Source of the DNA: Piper betle
Taxonomy: Eukaryota > Streptophyta > Magnoliopsida > Piperales > Piperaceae
Direction: 5' to 3'
NCBI GenBank assembly: GCA_033002965.1
Contig: JAURVB010013801.1
Span: 372,001 to 436,000, forward strand
DNA length: 64,000 bases
Positions 1 through 12,324 of the stretch are shown here, in pieces. Under the pieces are notes generated by a model. That model did not search any database. It was not told where the DNA came from and saw nothing but the letters and a program-made list of their open reading frames with translations. Each line of letters opens with the position of its first letter. Position 1 is the first letter of the stretch. Both the position numbers and the translations under genes were made by a program.

Positions 1-226
1 TTCTCACCCTGTTCACGATCCACTTAATTTTAAGAACTTGTTTCGTGAAAAAAAGTGCGTGAATATATGATACTGATTTATGCCGTGGAAGATGGTTCTT
101 AATTATATTACAATCCTTTGGACTCCGTAAACAATTAAAAATGACCCGATGTAGACTTTTAAGATTTTTTCTACCCAATAAATGTTGAAAATGGCACAAG
201 GGTAGGAGAAAAGAATAATATCTTAC

Positions 227-275
227 CATCCGATGAGCAGATGAGGATGCTCCATTCCAATATCTTGGCAACCAT
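227..275 (-). CDS. Possible first coding exon of an unidentified gene leaving the window
   Basis: On the minus strand a pyrimidine-rich, A-rich leader (about 480-276) runs into ATG at 275-273, followed by 16 codons (MVAKILEWSILICSSD plus one base) and a consensus donor GTAAGA at 226-221. The leader has few competing ATGs close to the start. The rest of the gene would lie left of position 1. I do not recognise the peptide, and a 49-nt exon is too short to assign. The case rests on the leader, ATG and donor arrangement only. It could be chance; the longer open frame in another phase over the same bases (453-223) has no visible domain either. Confidence 0.3.
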
Positions 276-505
276 CGTTGTCTCCAACGAGAAAAGAAAT
301 GAGGTGTAGCGTGGCGATGTCTTTGTTTTTATTTGTTTTCGTTTTGTTTCTTGAGAGTGGCAACTGTATGGATTGAGAATGGAGAGAAAGCTGTCGGCTG
401 TGAACTGTGATTTCGTGGTCGCTTGCCAAGTGGGGTAGCTGACCCTTTATCATCTTCCTCTACATAAGTGAGGCTTAAAAATTTGTGTTGATTGGGTGCA
501 AATAA

Positions 506-883
506 GGGTGTTAATTGAGCGAGTGAACCAAACTCAATATATGTTTGAACTCGAAACCCACAACTTTGAAGTTATCAAGTGAATACTTACCATGTCAACT
601 ATCTTGCTTTTTTGTTATTATATTATATATATAAATAAATAAATAAATTAATAAATAAATATAATATAATATAAAGACTATATTATTATATTATTTTATC
701 GAGTCGAGTTCGAGTTATAACCGAGTCGAGTCAAGTCAGAACACGACCTTGCTCAAGTTCGGCTCGTAAGATTCGAGTTCGAGTCGAGTTCAAGTCGAGC
801 ATTTAAATGTCGAGTTTTGAGTCGAGTCAAGCCGAGCCAAACATTAAATGCTCACGAGCTGACTCGCTCAATTAGCAACCCTA
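506..883 (+). mobile_element. Non-autonomous DNA element with GAGTCGAG-type repeats
   Basis: The ends are inverted: the left end reads AGGGTGTTAATTGAGCGAGT and the right end, reverse-complemented, AGGGTTGCTAATTGAGCGAGT, near-identical over about 20 bases. The near-direct flanks GGTGCAAAT and GGTGCAAAC fit a 9-base target duplication with one change, as made by Mutator-like elements. The interior has (TAAA)n-type AT sequence and repeated GAGTCGAGTTCGAG motifs. A second, inverted and more diverged copy lies near 29085-29570 and a fragment near 16437-16585. No coding capacity is seen. Confidence 0.55.
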
Positions 884-2949
884 GGTGCAAACATGTTATT
901 TATTTGGTAATAAAATTAAAAGATTTGCATAAACAATATTTTTATTCGTCATAAACATGGCCATTATATTTTTATGTCCACAGTTTTAAGCCTAAGTATG
1001 GAAATAACTACACCAATCTAGTAGTTTTGGCCACATTATGAATATAGGGTTTATTTAATATCGGTCGTAAATGATGTTGGTGATTTACGTATAGCTTAAT
1101 AATAAAATTTTATTCCCTAAACTGTTTAAATATAAATTAAAAGATCTCACATTAAGAAAGACATCGAGCATTTATTACAAGTCCTTTTTTGTAAAAGCCC
1201 TCTGAAGAGGAATTATTGGGTTATCTTATGTTTAAAGAAAACATTTTTTAAATTAATTTTTGTATTAAGAAAAATTTATAATATTTATTGTAAATCTCTT
1301 TTGTGAGCCCAAAAAGCCCGACAATGAACATATACTATTTTAAAAACATAATTTTGTTGCAAGTTACTTTACAGACTTTGTCTATTGTCATTAATTTCTT
1401 GTAATAACAAATCTGTCAAGATATAATAACCTAAAAAATACTAACTTTATTAGTCAGGATCTAGTATAATTTCTCCAAGGGCCTTCTCTATGTGCCATAT
1501 GTGAAGATGGGCCTTGGGCCTTTTCAAAGGACTGTTCAGTGTCCATTCTAGGAACTTGGGCCTTTTCCATTCTCTGCTTCATACATGACACTTTTTTAAC
1601 AATAATTTTTAAAGCTCATTTCAATACATAAATCTATTTGCCCTTTTAAAAAAATCTATTGACCTTCTGTTCGCAAATATGTAATGTAATTTAATTAACT
1701 AAGACTTCACTAACCTTTAAAAAAAGACTTACCCAACTTAATATTTGCACGCACAAACAAAGTATCATGTATATAACTGCATGAGCCACTTTCATCCCGC
1801 TTTATCTTTTGAGAAGGTATACATTCTTTTGGGCTTCCTTTGGAACAGAAAAACTTCGTGGAGAATTTTCTCAAAGTTATTATCAAGATATAAAGTGGGG
1901 GAAGAGAACAAAAATGAAGGAATCATTCCTACCTTCCTCTCTTTTCGAATATGATCCTCTATGCTCTTTTTTCTTTCCAAGTCAATCGCTTATTTAGCCC
2001 ACAACCCAGCATATATGTTAATGCTTTCAAAAAACAGGAGAACGCATCCATGCATATAATTTTGTAGCTCCGTTTACGTATTCGACCTAACACCGACTGT
2101 TTCACAAAAAATTCAGAACATTGTGTGATGGCACCGACCCTTATTTCTGTGCTCGAAATAGTCATGAAATGATAACGATCACGACTTCACATCTAGAAAA
2201 AAATGAAATGCAGGGGACGAAAGAGAGGACCCATGTCACAGGGCCACTAGACACACTTTCTTCATATGTTGCATAAGACATTAGCTAACAGCCATGGAGG
2301 AGTTGGGTTTTCAAAGGGGTTTGTTCCTCCTTCCATGCTGCCAGCACAAGGGAGTACTCATCTGAGCATGAGATGTCCACTATCTCTCATGGACTTCCAA
2401 GCTTTTTATGAATGTTAACATGACATGCTTGTCGTCTACCTTCAATTCCAAAGGTACTGCAACCCCTTTTGACGACCTTAATTGGTCACAAATACTATTA
2501 GAGTTTGCAATATCCAATCACATATATCCAACAGGGTCCAAAAATTAGTATGAACAATGAACAATTCCCCACAACAATGAACAAGACTCCTGTATAATAC
2601 GTGTGGTGCAAGTCCGTGGAATACGGGGAAATTATTTGGGGGATCGTGAAGAATCAGACGAGGCCCATGCAGGTTGATAAGATGGTGAAAAACATTGTTT
2701 GTTTGATGCTCAAGTGCAATTATGTAGTCATAGTCGCTGTGTCTGTACTTAGCGATGAATTATTGGTTTCTTTAAATGTCTTATCTCTGAAGTAGGTAAA
2801 AATGACAGATCAATTTGTTGACCTCTACCAACTAAATATTTTAACACTAATTCGACCTCAAGACATCGGAATAAGTACAAGATTAGCTAGCGGCAAGTTC
2901 ATTAAGGTTGTATAGGATCGTAAAAAAATCAACTCACAACATCTATTAT
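884..2949. other. AT-rich intergenic DNA without a recognisable gene
   Basis: Short open frames at 1745-2165 occur on both strands at once, lack domains and are ended by frequent stops. I see no exon series, tRNA or structured repeat here. Confidence 0.6.
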
Positions 2950-4050
2950 AATCTTGGTGTGATTAATTTATTTTAAACTTACCCAGATTATAGGCTATGT
3001 AACTCTTCAAAAATAATTAATAAAAGTTAAAAATTTATAATTCATTTATACTTTTAAATTAGATCTTATCTTATTAGTTATTAAATGTGAGACTAAATTA
3101 ATTAAACTTACAATTCATTTACTTTAACAAATTTTATCATCAAAATTCATATACTTCTTAGCCTATTACTACCCCAAAATTTATACATTTAGTCTGTTAT
3201 TAGCATCTTTAGTCTACCCATCATCTAAGACGAAGCCAAGTTATTCTGATATTAACAGTAACGATGCGACACAAACTGTAACATAATAACCATATGTCAT
3301 TTCTTTATATCTTCAAAAGTGATTAATCAAAGTTAAAAATTTATAATCAATTCTCAAATATTTATAGTATATTCTTAAAGATTTATATTTCAATATTACT
3401 TATAAACAAGATCTTATTTCAATAAGTATGTGACCTAAAGTATAACATAATTGGCATATGTTATCTCTTCATCTCTTCAAGAGTGGTTAACCATAGTTGA
3501 AGATCTATAATCAATTCTCAAAGACCTATAGTCCATTATTACTTATAAATAAAATCTTAAATATTTTATCCCATTAGGTATTAGATGTCTTAGGAAATAT
3601 TGTCTTCAAAATTTAGATTATAAATAATATTTTATCTCAATAGGTATTAGAGACAATATTATCTTCGAAATTTAAATATGAGATTAAGTTGAAAGATTTA
3701 ACAATTCAAAATTTAAATGTGAAACGAAATTGAAGATCTTACAATTCACCAACTTTAACAAACATCGTCCTCAAAATTTATATACTTGACCCGTTGTAGC
3801 CCTTTGGCCAATAACTAATAACATGGCCAACATTCTTAGTACTCTAACTAAGATCTTCAGTTAAATTTATCATCTAATATGAAACTAATTTGTCCTGATA
3901 TCATTCGTAACAACTAGACCCAGAGTACAACATAACGAGTATATATTATATTTTTGAAAAGTGGTTAACTTAAATGAAAGATTAATAATTTATTTTTACT
4001 TATAAATAATATTTTACTTTATAGCTATTAGATGCGGGCTAAGTTACAAC
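2950..4050. repeat. Degenerate direct-repeat region
   Basis: Several phrases recur with changes along the same strand: variants of ACATAATNNNCATATGT followed by CTTCAAAAGTGATTAA, then AAGATCTATAATCAATTCTC, then ACTTATAAATAAAATCTTA and TTAGGTATTAGATGT. They appear near 3010-3140, 3280-3400, 3440-3600 and 3910-4030, consistent with imperfect, partly deleted tandem units. There is no coding potential. Confidence 0.5.
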
Positions 4051-5251
4051 ATCTCCCGCTAATCCTACTTTTTAAAGACTGACGGCTGATCGCAAATGGA
4101 GAGAGCAACTCAAATAAATTACTTGCATTGTTTCTTCCAATTTGCCAACTCAGACATTGACGAGATAAATGCAGTGTAATTTTCTTTTTCTTTCTAAAAA
4201 AAGAGCGAGTTAGTACTACTGGCTATTCGTTTTGCTTTAGCATATTTGAATAATACGTGTTCAAAACGACGCTTGGTTCTGTCTGTCGTCCATTACTCGG
4301 AAGAGAATCGGGTTTTCCTCAAGCTCTAGGGGCAAGAACTCTGAGACCAATTTTTTGAAAATGAATATACAACAAGTTAGCTCTTACTATTTTATGATTT
4401 GTTTCATTTCTATGATAGTAGTTTCAATGCCGTCAATAAGCCTGCGATCTGTAGCACGGGCACCGTGGAGTCAACTCGAGGTTGAACCTTGTTTTCAGGG
4501 TTGGTTCGAGCTCGAACCATATTCAACTTGGCCCAACTAAATTCAACCATTAAGAATTTTACTTAATTTATCCTTATAGCATAATGCCGGTTACAAGCAA
4601 TGTATATAAAAATATATATAAAGAGGTTGATCACTTTATCGTATTTATTTTCTACCGAGCCCTCCCTGCAAGAAGTGTAGTAGCAGCATTCGAGCTCAAA
4701 TTCTGAAAGGTATTACTGCGACTCCCAAGTGTGTCGATTTCTTGATTATACGCTTTTACCTCTTGTTGTCTTCCATTTCTCACATATTTGTACAACACAA
4801 CAAAGTTCCAGTTTTCATAATTAATGAACTTTTCAATTTCTCTCCTTTCCTTACTACCAATCCATGCAGAACATTACTATTTCCTCAATCTATCCATTTT
4901 TTTCATGGCTGTTTTCATTCCAAATTCACACTTAGATGGTTTGCCTTCAGTTCTTGTATGTATTCGGGCAACACTCTACTTCCAAATGCCCTTACTTCCA
5001 TTAATCCGATCAAAACATGTAATACTTCTCCCCACTGCATCCCCTTCCAGGGTTGTCACCCCACAAGTGCATTCTCAAAATAAATTGTATAGTAGTATCT
5101 ACCCTTACACAAAGTAAATATTCACATCATCCTAAGTAAAAGAATCACATGCTCTTGCAACATAAAAAGTTGTTCATGATTCTATTCTTCCAACCTTTTA
5201 AAAAAATTATGGCTTGCTAGTCACACAACCAAATCTCACTTCCACCAGAAA
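4051..5251. other. Upstream region of the LRR receptor-like gene
   Basis: AT-rich DNA with a few short open frames (4355-4540, 4742-5117), several without ATG, and none with a recognisable domain. About 4465-4530 repeats GAGCTCGAAC-type motifs like the element at 506-883. No clear TATA box could be tied to the gene at 5272. Confidence 0.5.
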
Positions 5252-5275
5252 ATGCTCCCTCCACTCCCATCATGA
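5252..5275 (+). promoter_or_regulatory. Short upstream ORF overlapping the main start codon
   Basis: ATG at 5252 opens a 7-codon frame (MLPPLPS) whose TGA stop (5273-5275) overlaps the main ATG (5272-5274) as ATGA. Such an arrangement can lower translation of the main frame or allow reinitiation. Its effect is inferred, and it matters only if the transcript starts upstream of 5252. Confidence 0.5.
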
Positions 5276-7823
5276 ACCCCGCCGCCGCCGTCCTCCTTCT
5301 CCTCCTTCTCCTCCTCCTCCACCACCACCACCTCCGCCGCGGCGCCGCCCTCAACACCGACGGATCCCTCCTCCTCTCACTCAAGTACTACTCCCTCTCC
5401 GACCCCTTATCCGCCCTCTCCTCCTGGAACTACTCCGACCCCTCCCCTTGCTCTTGGAACGGCGTCGTCTGTGCCGCAGTCGACGACGACGACTCGACAG
5501 GCCATGTCGTCGCCCTCCTCCTACCCGGCGCTGCCATCGCCGGCCTCCTCCCCCGACCTCGTCCTGGTCCAGCACCTCCGCCACCTCGACCTCTCCGGCA
5601 ACTCCCTCGACGGCCCCCTCCCCGCCGCCCAGCTCTTCCGAAATACCTCCGAGCTCCGCATCCTCAACCTCGCCGGAAACCGCCTCACCGGCCGGCTGCC
5701 ACCTGAGCTCGTCGGGAATGCGCGGGAGCTCCAGTCCCTCAACCTCTCTGGCAACGCCATCTCGGGGGAGATACCGGACGGTCTGGGGAAGCTCCCCAAT
5801 CTGACGGTGGTGGGTCTAGCCGGAAACAATCTCTCCGGCAAACTTCCGGCCGCTGGCTTTCCGTCGGCCAAAGTTCTCGACTTTTCGGCGAATCAATTGG
5901 AAGGAGGCCTGCCGCCTAACTTCGCCGGCCCTAATCTCCACCTCTTGAATCTCTCCTCAAACCACCTCGCCGGCGACATACCCGCTGAATTCGCAGGCAA
6001 CGTCCCGGCCGGCGCAGTGTTGGACCTCTCTTACAACGAACTTTCTGGAGAGATACCGGAGAATCTCCGGAGTAAGGACGCCGGGGTTTTTGCTGGAAAC
6101 GTCGGTCTCTGCGGCAGGCCTGTGGAGAGGCCGTGCGTGCTGCCGGCGGTTCCCTCTAGCCTTCCCGACTCGCCGCCGGCGATCGCCGCGATCCCGAAGC
6201 CGGTAGATGGGGCGGAAGGAGGCGGAAGCGAGGCGATGGGAACGTCGGCGAAGCGTGTAATGTTGAAGCCGGCTATCGTCGCCGTCATTGTCGTCGGTAA
6301 CTTGGCCGTAATCGGCGTTCTAGCGATGGTCTGGCTCTATTTAGTCCAGGTGAAGAAGAAGAAAAAGAGGTCGGAAACGGCGATTAAGGTTCCAAAGAGC
6401 GTCGCGGCGGCTGGCGAGCTTCCGGCTCCGGAACCCGGCCCGCTGGCGGCTTGGTGTTGCATGGGAAGACGGCATGCCGGAGGTGGGAGAGAAAGCGCTT
6501 ACGTTATGGACACAACCGAGTCGGACACGGATTCGGACACAGATGCGGATCCGGAAACCCGACCCGGAAAGAAAGGCAAGCTTGTGGCCGTGGACGGGGG
6601 TGAGTCGGGCCTGGAGACGGAGGCGCTGCTCAAGGCCTCGGCCTACATTGTGGGTGTCTCCGGCAGCGGCATCGTCTACAAGGCGGTGCTCGACGACGGG
6701 ACGACCTTCGCCGTCCGTCGGATCCCGGAGTCGCAGGTGGGCCGGTTCAGGGATTTCGAGGGCCAGGTCCGATTATACGCCAGGCTCCGCCACCCGAATC
6801 TGGTCCGGATCCGCGGGTTCTATTGGGGGGATGACGAGAAGCTCCTGATTTATGATTATGCGCCCAACGGAAGCTTGGCTAACCTCCCTCACAGTAAGTA
6901 TATTTTTTTAGCTAAAATATATAGTTACATTAATCCCCAGCATAAGATCGCCAAAAAATACATTATTAGATAATGATAGATGTCTAATCAATCAACGTGG
7001 ATTTAGATTATTTATTATAATTGGGTGGTAAGATTAATTTATTTATTCATGATGGTTTGTCTTTTATGTTAGCAAGGGGACCGATCAAATTGATAATGTG
7101 ATTGTTGATTATGACTAGTTGTTGCTTGATGTTGTGATCAGAAAAGAAAGGAACTTCACCATTGAATTTGACATGGGATGTCCGGGTGAGGTTGGCCAGG
7201 GGGTGGCAAGGGGGCTGGCCTATCTGCATGACAAGAAGTTTGTTCATGGCAATCTCAAGCCAAGCAACATTCTACTAGGGGAAGACATGGAGCCGATGAT
7301 CGGCCATTTCGGACTCGAAAGGGCGCTTATTCCCGGCGGTGACAGGGCAAGCACCCGGCAATTCGGGAGCAACAGATCGACGGTGTCGAGGGACAGTGAT
7401 GGCGGTGGAGGCGAGGCTGGACCGATGGTGTTGCCCAGCCCAAGTGGGTCATTTGGTGGCGGGGGGCCAGGGTACCACGCACCAGAGTCATTGAGGAATT
7501 TGAAGCACAATCCTAAGTGGGATGTGTACTCATTTGGGATAGTACTACTGGAGCTTCTATCTGGTAAGGTTTTCAGTGAAAGGGAGGTGAGCCAATGGAA
7601 CGCAGGATTCATAGCAGAGGACAGGGCTGGGGTTCTGAGGTTGGTGGATGTGGGATTGAGATCGGAAATGGGAGGGAGGGAGGAAGCATTGCTAGCCAGT
7701 TTCAGGTTAGGATTTCATTGTGCTCATTTAAATCCCCAAAGGAGACCTACCATGAAGGAAGCTCTCCAAATCCTAGAGAAACTCCCATCTTCTTCTTCTT
7801 CACACCAAATTCGGAGTTACTAG
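5272..7823 (+). CDS. LRR receptor-like kinase (probably inactive kinase), two frameshifts
   Basis: Exons 5272-6893 and 7142-7823, about 767 residues. Order: hydrophobic signal peptide; LRRNT (about residues 27-65) with SWNYSDPSPCSWNGVVC; about five to six LRRs; an acidic linker; one membrane segment (about AIVAVIVVGNLAVIGVLAMV); cytoplasmic kinase-like domain. It matches the plant family of probable inactive LRR kinases such as At4g34220 and At2g23300. The kinase lacks key residues: AVRRI replaces VAIK lysine, HGNLKPSNILL replaces HRD, and GHFGLE replaces DFG, so a scaffold or co-receptor role is more likely than catalysis. Two frame breaks sit in homopolymers: the C-run 5550-5554 (between GAAIAGLLP and DLVLVQHLRH) and the G-run 7199-7203 (in RLARG/VARGLAYLH). 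Both sides of each break keep strong family similarity, so sequence error is likely. A fragment of this gene's kinase region recurs at 23034-23207. Confidence 0.85.
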
Positions 7824-8664
7824 ATTTTGGGTTGCTTGTGAAGATTGCTCAATCGGTGGCATTGAATCCGGTCTCCCCAAATAATTGCCAAGGTGTTTTC
7901 CGTGTGTTTTTATTTTTCTAAATTTGTACTAATTGGTTGGTGCATGTAGCCATTTGTGTCATGCTACAATTTTTCTTTTACCTTATTGGATTATTTTTTT
8001 AATGATTTAAATATGTGTTTGTAACGGCTGGACAAAGGATCTAATTATTGAATAAGCCTAGAATAAGAGAATACATCTATATTTCTACCTTCCAAAAAAA
8101 TACACGAAAATTGTTCTTTTTCAAAAGAGTAAGAGACCAATTTCCCCCCCCCCCAAAATATAAGAGAATAGTTAATATCGGAAATGTATTCTTCTTCTAC
8201 GTGTGTTGGAAGAATGTTATAGCTTAATTCACAATTAGATCGTATATATGTTAAGGAATGAATCATCGGTGACTCATGTGACAAAACTTTATGAAAAAGC
8301 ATTATTTTCTTTTTGTTTAGATCCATTTTATACACAAATTCATTAGACATTTATCGTTTTAGAGAATATATTAAATATGTATTACGTTTTTAAGGTCTTG
8401 TATTTCTTTTGCCAATCAAACACTCAAAAAAGACCAAGATATGGTAAATCGTCATTTTAGACCCCACTTTGGAAAAAAACTCGTAAAGATACCGGCAACC
8501 GAATAATCCGGCAGAGATAACGGATACGATGTCGTTCGGACATGATCTGATCCTACGCGCCGAAAATCTCGCCGGGAACCGCCGCCGACGCTCCGGCGTC
8601 CCCTCTATTTCCTCCCGTCCACCGCCGCCGCATCGTCTTCTTCGACTCAATCAATCCTTGCAAA
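7824..8664. other. Intergenic spacer and 5' region of the PDI-like gene
   Basis: AT-rich, with an 11-base C run at 8144-8154. GC content rises sharply from about 8530 into the first exon of the downstream gene. The open frames at 8045-8350 (-) and 8529-8999 (+) are shadows. Confidence 0.5.
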
Positions 8665-11600
8665 ATGCTCAAACTCGCCTTCCTCCTCCTCCTCTCCCTC
8701 TCTCCCTCCCTCCCCACACTCGCCTCCGACGGCGAAGACGCGGCGGAGCTCGACGAGCTACTCGCCGTCGACGCCGAGGACGAAAAGGCGCGAGCTTCCG
8801 GCGAGAGGCATTCGGACGGGGCGGATCTGCTGTCCCGGGCGCAGCAGATCGTGGTGCAGGTGACGAACGAGAACGTGAGGAGGGTGGTGGATGGGAGCGA
8901 GTACGTCCTGGTGCTCGGCTACGCGCCGTGGTGCGTCCGCAGCGCCGAGATCATGCCCCATTTCGCCGAGGCGGCGACGGCGCTGCGGGGGACGGGTAGC
9001 CCCGTCGTGCTGGCGAAGCTCGACGCCGAGCGGCACCCCAAGGCAGCGTCGGATTTGGGGATCAAAGGCTTTCCTACTTTGATTCTCTTTGTCAATGGGA
9101 CTGAGCATGCTTACACCGGCGGGTTTACAGGGTAAAAATGCCTCCTTGTTTTGTTGAATCCGCTTTTTTTTTCTCCGGTTTTGATTTTGGATTATGTAAA
9201 ATTTCTTTCATCCGTAAGGTATGATATGGTTTTTTTTCACCAGGGAGGACATAGCTATTTGGACAAGGAAGAAAACAGGGTTCCCTGTTATAAGTTTATC
9301 CTCCACTGCTGCTGCAGAAGAAATCCTTAAGAAGTACCCCACTGTTGTTCTTGGTCTATTCCTAAAGTTTCAGGTGTTTACATGATTGTGAATCTATTTT
9401 TTTTACTGTACTTCTATTGACTTTTTTTTTAATACACTGAGTTGCTAGAATAGACGGTAGTAACGCATTAACACTTGCATATGTGGTTCTGTTTGTTCTC
9501 TTTTTTCCTTGATGGATACATTATGTTTAACCAATTCCACCTTGAATTCAATAATGCTCTAGAATTAAGATTGACTTATGTTGCAATTTGAGCATTTGGT
9601 TAACTATGCCTTCTTGTGTGACAGGGTGTTGAGTACAACGAATTTGTAAAAGCCGCAATTTCTAATGATGAAATCCAGTTTGTTGCAACTACTGAACGCG
9701 GAGTTGCAGCTGTTCTTTATCCTGATGTAAAACTTGAAGATAATTTCATTGGGCTAACCAAAAGCGAACCTGAAAGATACCTTACATATGGCAAGTTATT
9801 TCTTAAGGGACTCGTCTGATTTTGTGCTTCCAGTTTCTAATGTTGTCTCCAATGAATCCTCCATTCACCTGCATATTAGGGTTTTGAGTTGGTTACTTTT
9901 TTCATATTGCCACAAGCATACTTTTCATTAGCGAGCTTGTTTCTGGTTTTTTCCTTTTCAGGTGGCCCCTTCGAGGAGAGGAAAATCCTGGAGTTCTTAA
10001 ACAACAACAAATTCCCATTAGTTACCAAACTAACTGAACTTAACTCAGTTAGAGTGTATTCAAGCCCCATAAAACTTCAGGTCGTGCTTTTTTTCTTTAG
10101 TTGTTGTTCATTCCTTTTCATTTGTTTTCTTTATATCATGTGAACCTCTGCTAACTCTGAAATTGCACTGACTTTGTTTTTTTCCGTTTGAATTTGTAGG
10201 TTTATATTTTTGGTTTAGCTAGTGATTATGAAAATCTTCTGGCATCTTTACAAGATGTTGCAAGGAAATTTGTTTCAAAGGTAAATGGACAGTATTTCAA
10301 AATGAATTTACTGCTTAATTTCTGAGAGCTGTTAGTGTAGTATTTGATGATCAGGCAATAACTTTTGCTCTTTGTAAACTTGATCTAAGTTATGTGTGTG
10401 ATGCAGATAATGTTTATATTCGTTGATTCAAAGGAAGGCAATCTTGCAAAACCCTTTCTTACTATGTTTGGGCTGGAACCAGAACAGCCTCTTGTTACGG
10501 CATTTGACAATAATATTGGGTCAAAGCATCTATTGGAGGCTGAACTTACACCAGAAAATTTGGAAGTAAAATGCTGGCCACCTATCTTTCAGATTCTTTT
10601 TAATACTAATTTTTCTCAAAATATGCTTCATGTGTATCTCCCAGGAATTTTGCACAAAACTTTCGCAGGGCACTCTCTCACCATATTACAAGTCTCAGCA
10701 AATTCCAGATACAGTATATCTTTTAATTTTTTATTTATTTAACCGAATATAAAAAATAGTAGTAGGCTTATGTTTTGTTCGTTGAATTCATACACGGACT
10801 GGGTGTTGCTCAGTCCAGGGAGGAACGTCTTATCTATTTGATACTGTCAAATATTTGGTTTAGTATAGGAAACACCAAACATACAACGAGCAACAATGGT
10901 GGGTCATGCAAGGATGATTAAAAAAATGACAGTAAAATTAAAAATAAATCCTGAAAGAGCACAATTAGATAGTTCCACTTCATGGTTAGAATTATTTTTT
11001 CTCAAAAAGAAACTATCATCTCTGTGTTGCCCCTTCTCTAGTTGTATTTTTCATATCTTGCCAAGTATTGGAATAGATTAGCTACTTGAGAGCCCCTTTG
11101 AAGCGTCTTCTCTATTGAATATATTAAGAAATGTTAGCTGAAAGAGTGTAGCTCTCATTTAATACTAATATTTGGTTGCTTGTGATTATTGCAGATTGCA
11201 ACTGTGAAGGAAGTTGTTGGAAGGACATTTGACGCACTTGTCCTCACCAGTCCTGAAAGTGTTCTTTTAGAGGTTAGTCATGTGAAAATTTGTGTAATAT
11301 TTAATCGCCATGTGCCACTTGAATTTGAAACCAGTTGAATGACTCTTAAATTATTAGTTTCTTTTTCTTTTCTTTTACCAAAACGCTTACTTTGGGAGGA
11401 TAAATCTGTCACTTGTACTATATTGAAAACTGTACATTTTTTGTATTATGTTATTTTCTCTGAGTGGATCATTTGGAATTGAAATTTAGGTTTACACACC
11501 ATGGTGCATTAATTGTGAGACAATGAGCAAGAAGATAGAGAAGCTGGCGAAGCTACTTCAACGGACTTGATAATCTCACTTTTGTGAGGATAGATGCTTC

Positions 11601-12324
11601 TTCAAATGAACATCCCAAATTGGAGGTTTGTGGGTGAATTTGTTACAGTTAAAGAAACTGAGAGTTTTAATAGCTCTATTCATTTAATACATATCTTTGA
11701 CATTTAACTTATGTTGCTGTCAGAAGATAACAGTCGGAGTTTATTAACACTATAGGATAAGGACTTGTATTTTGTTCTGACATTGTGGTTGGTGTATTAT
11801 TGGCACTAATGTGCTACCACTATTAGAATCTAAGCATAGGAGAAATGATTTATGGCTTCATTAGCTTGATTTTAACATAATCATACAATTATCTAATTTT
11901 GGCATTTCTTTTTGCTTTCCTTTGAGGAAACAATCATAATAAAAAGCAGGTCCATTTGTTTCTCGACTATCTGTGCTTGGATCATTGATCATAAAGTCTG
12001 TGAAATTGTCTTTCGGTGGTGTTAAGTCTGTCCTTTTTTACCAAAAAAACGCAGGTCACTGATTATCCAACTCTTTTATTTTACCCCTCCGAGGACAAGT
12101 CAAAGCCGGTAACACTCTTGAGTCTTGACACACCTTATGGAATTTTACGAAAAAATTATTGTTGACTTGAATTATAATAATTTTTGTTTATATACATGCA
12201 GGTTAAACTTTCAAGTAAATCTAGTTTGAAAGATTTGGCATCTTTTGTCAAAACCAATGTTCAAAAAACTGATGGCAGCGCAGATACCTCAACTACGGAA
12301 CATGCCGCCAAAGATGAACTGTAA
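8665..12324 (+). CDS. Protein disulfide isomerase-like protein (PDIL1-5/1-6 type)
   Basis: Eleven exons: 8665-9131, 9244-9373, 9625-9790, 9962-10080, 10200-10280, 10407-10565, 10645-10713, 11195-11272, 11490-11625, 12055-12108, 12202-12324; about 526 residues, normal for the family. It begins with a signal peptide ([20 protein letters not shown]) and ends in KDEL, so it is an ER-lumen protein. The first thioredoxin domain has APWCVRS, a CxxS centre; the second has TPWCINC, a CxxC centre. This pair is typical of Arabidopsis PDIL1-5/1-6 and fits redox or isomerase activity skewed to the second domain. All junctions keep phase, including intron 3 with a GC donor (9791-9792, GGCAAGT). Exon 9 is one base too long: after KIEKLAK an extra base near 11553-11555 shifts the frame before [18 protein letters not shown]. 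The rest is intact, so error is more likely than decay. Confidence 0.88.

Noticed and set aside
2950..4050. CRISPR-like regular repeats
   Set aside because: Units are diverged, irregular in spacing and in a plant nuclear context; no CRISPR array exists in the window.
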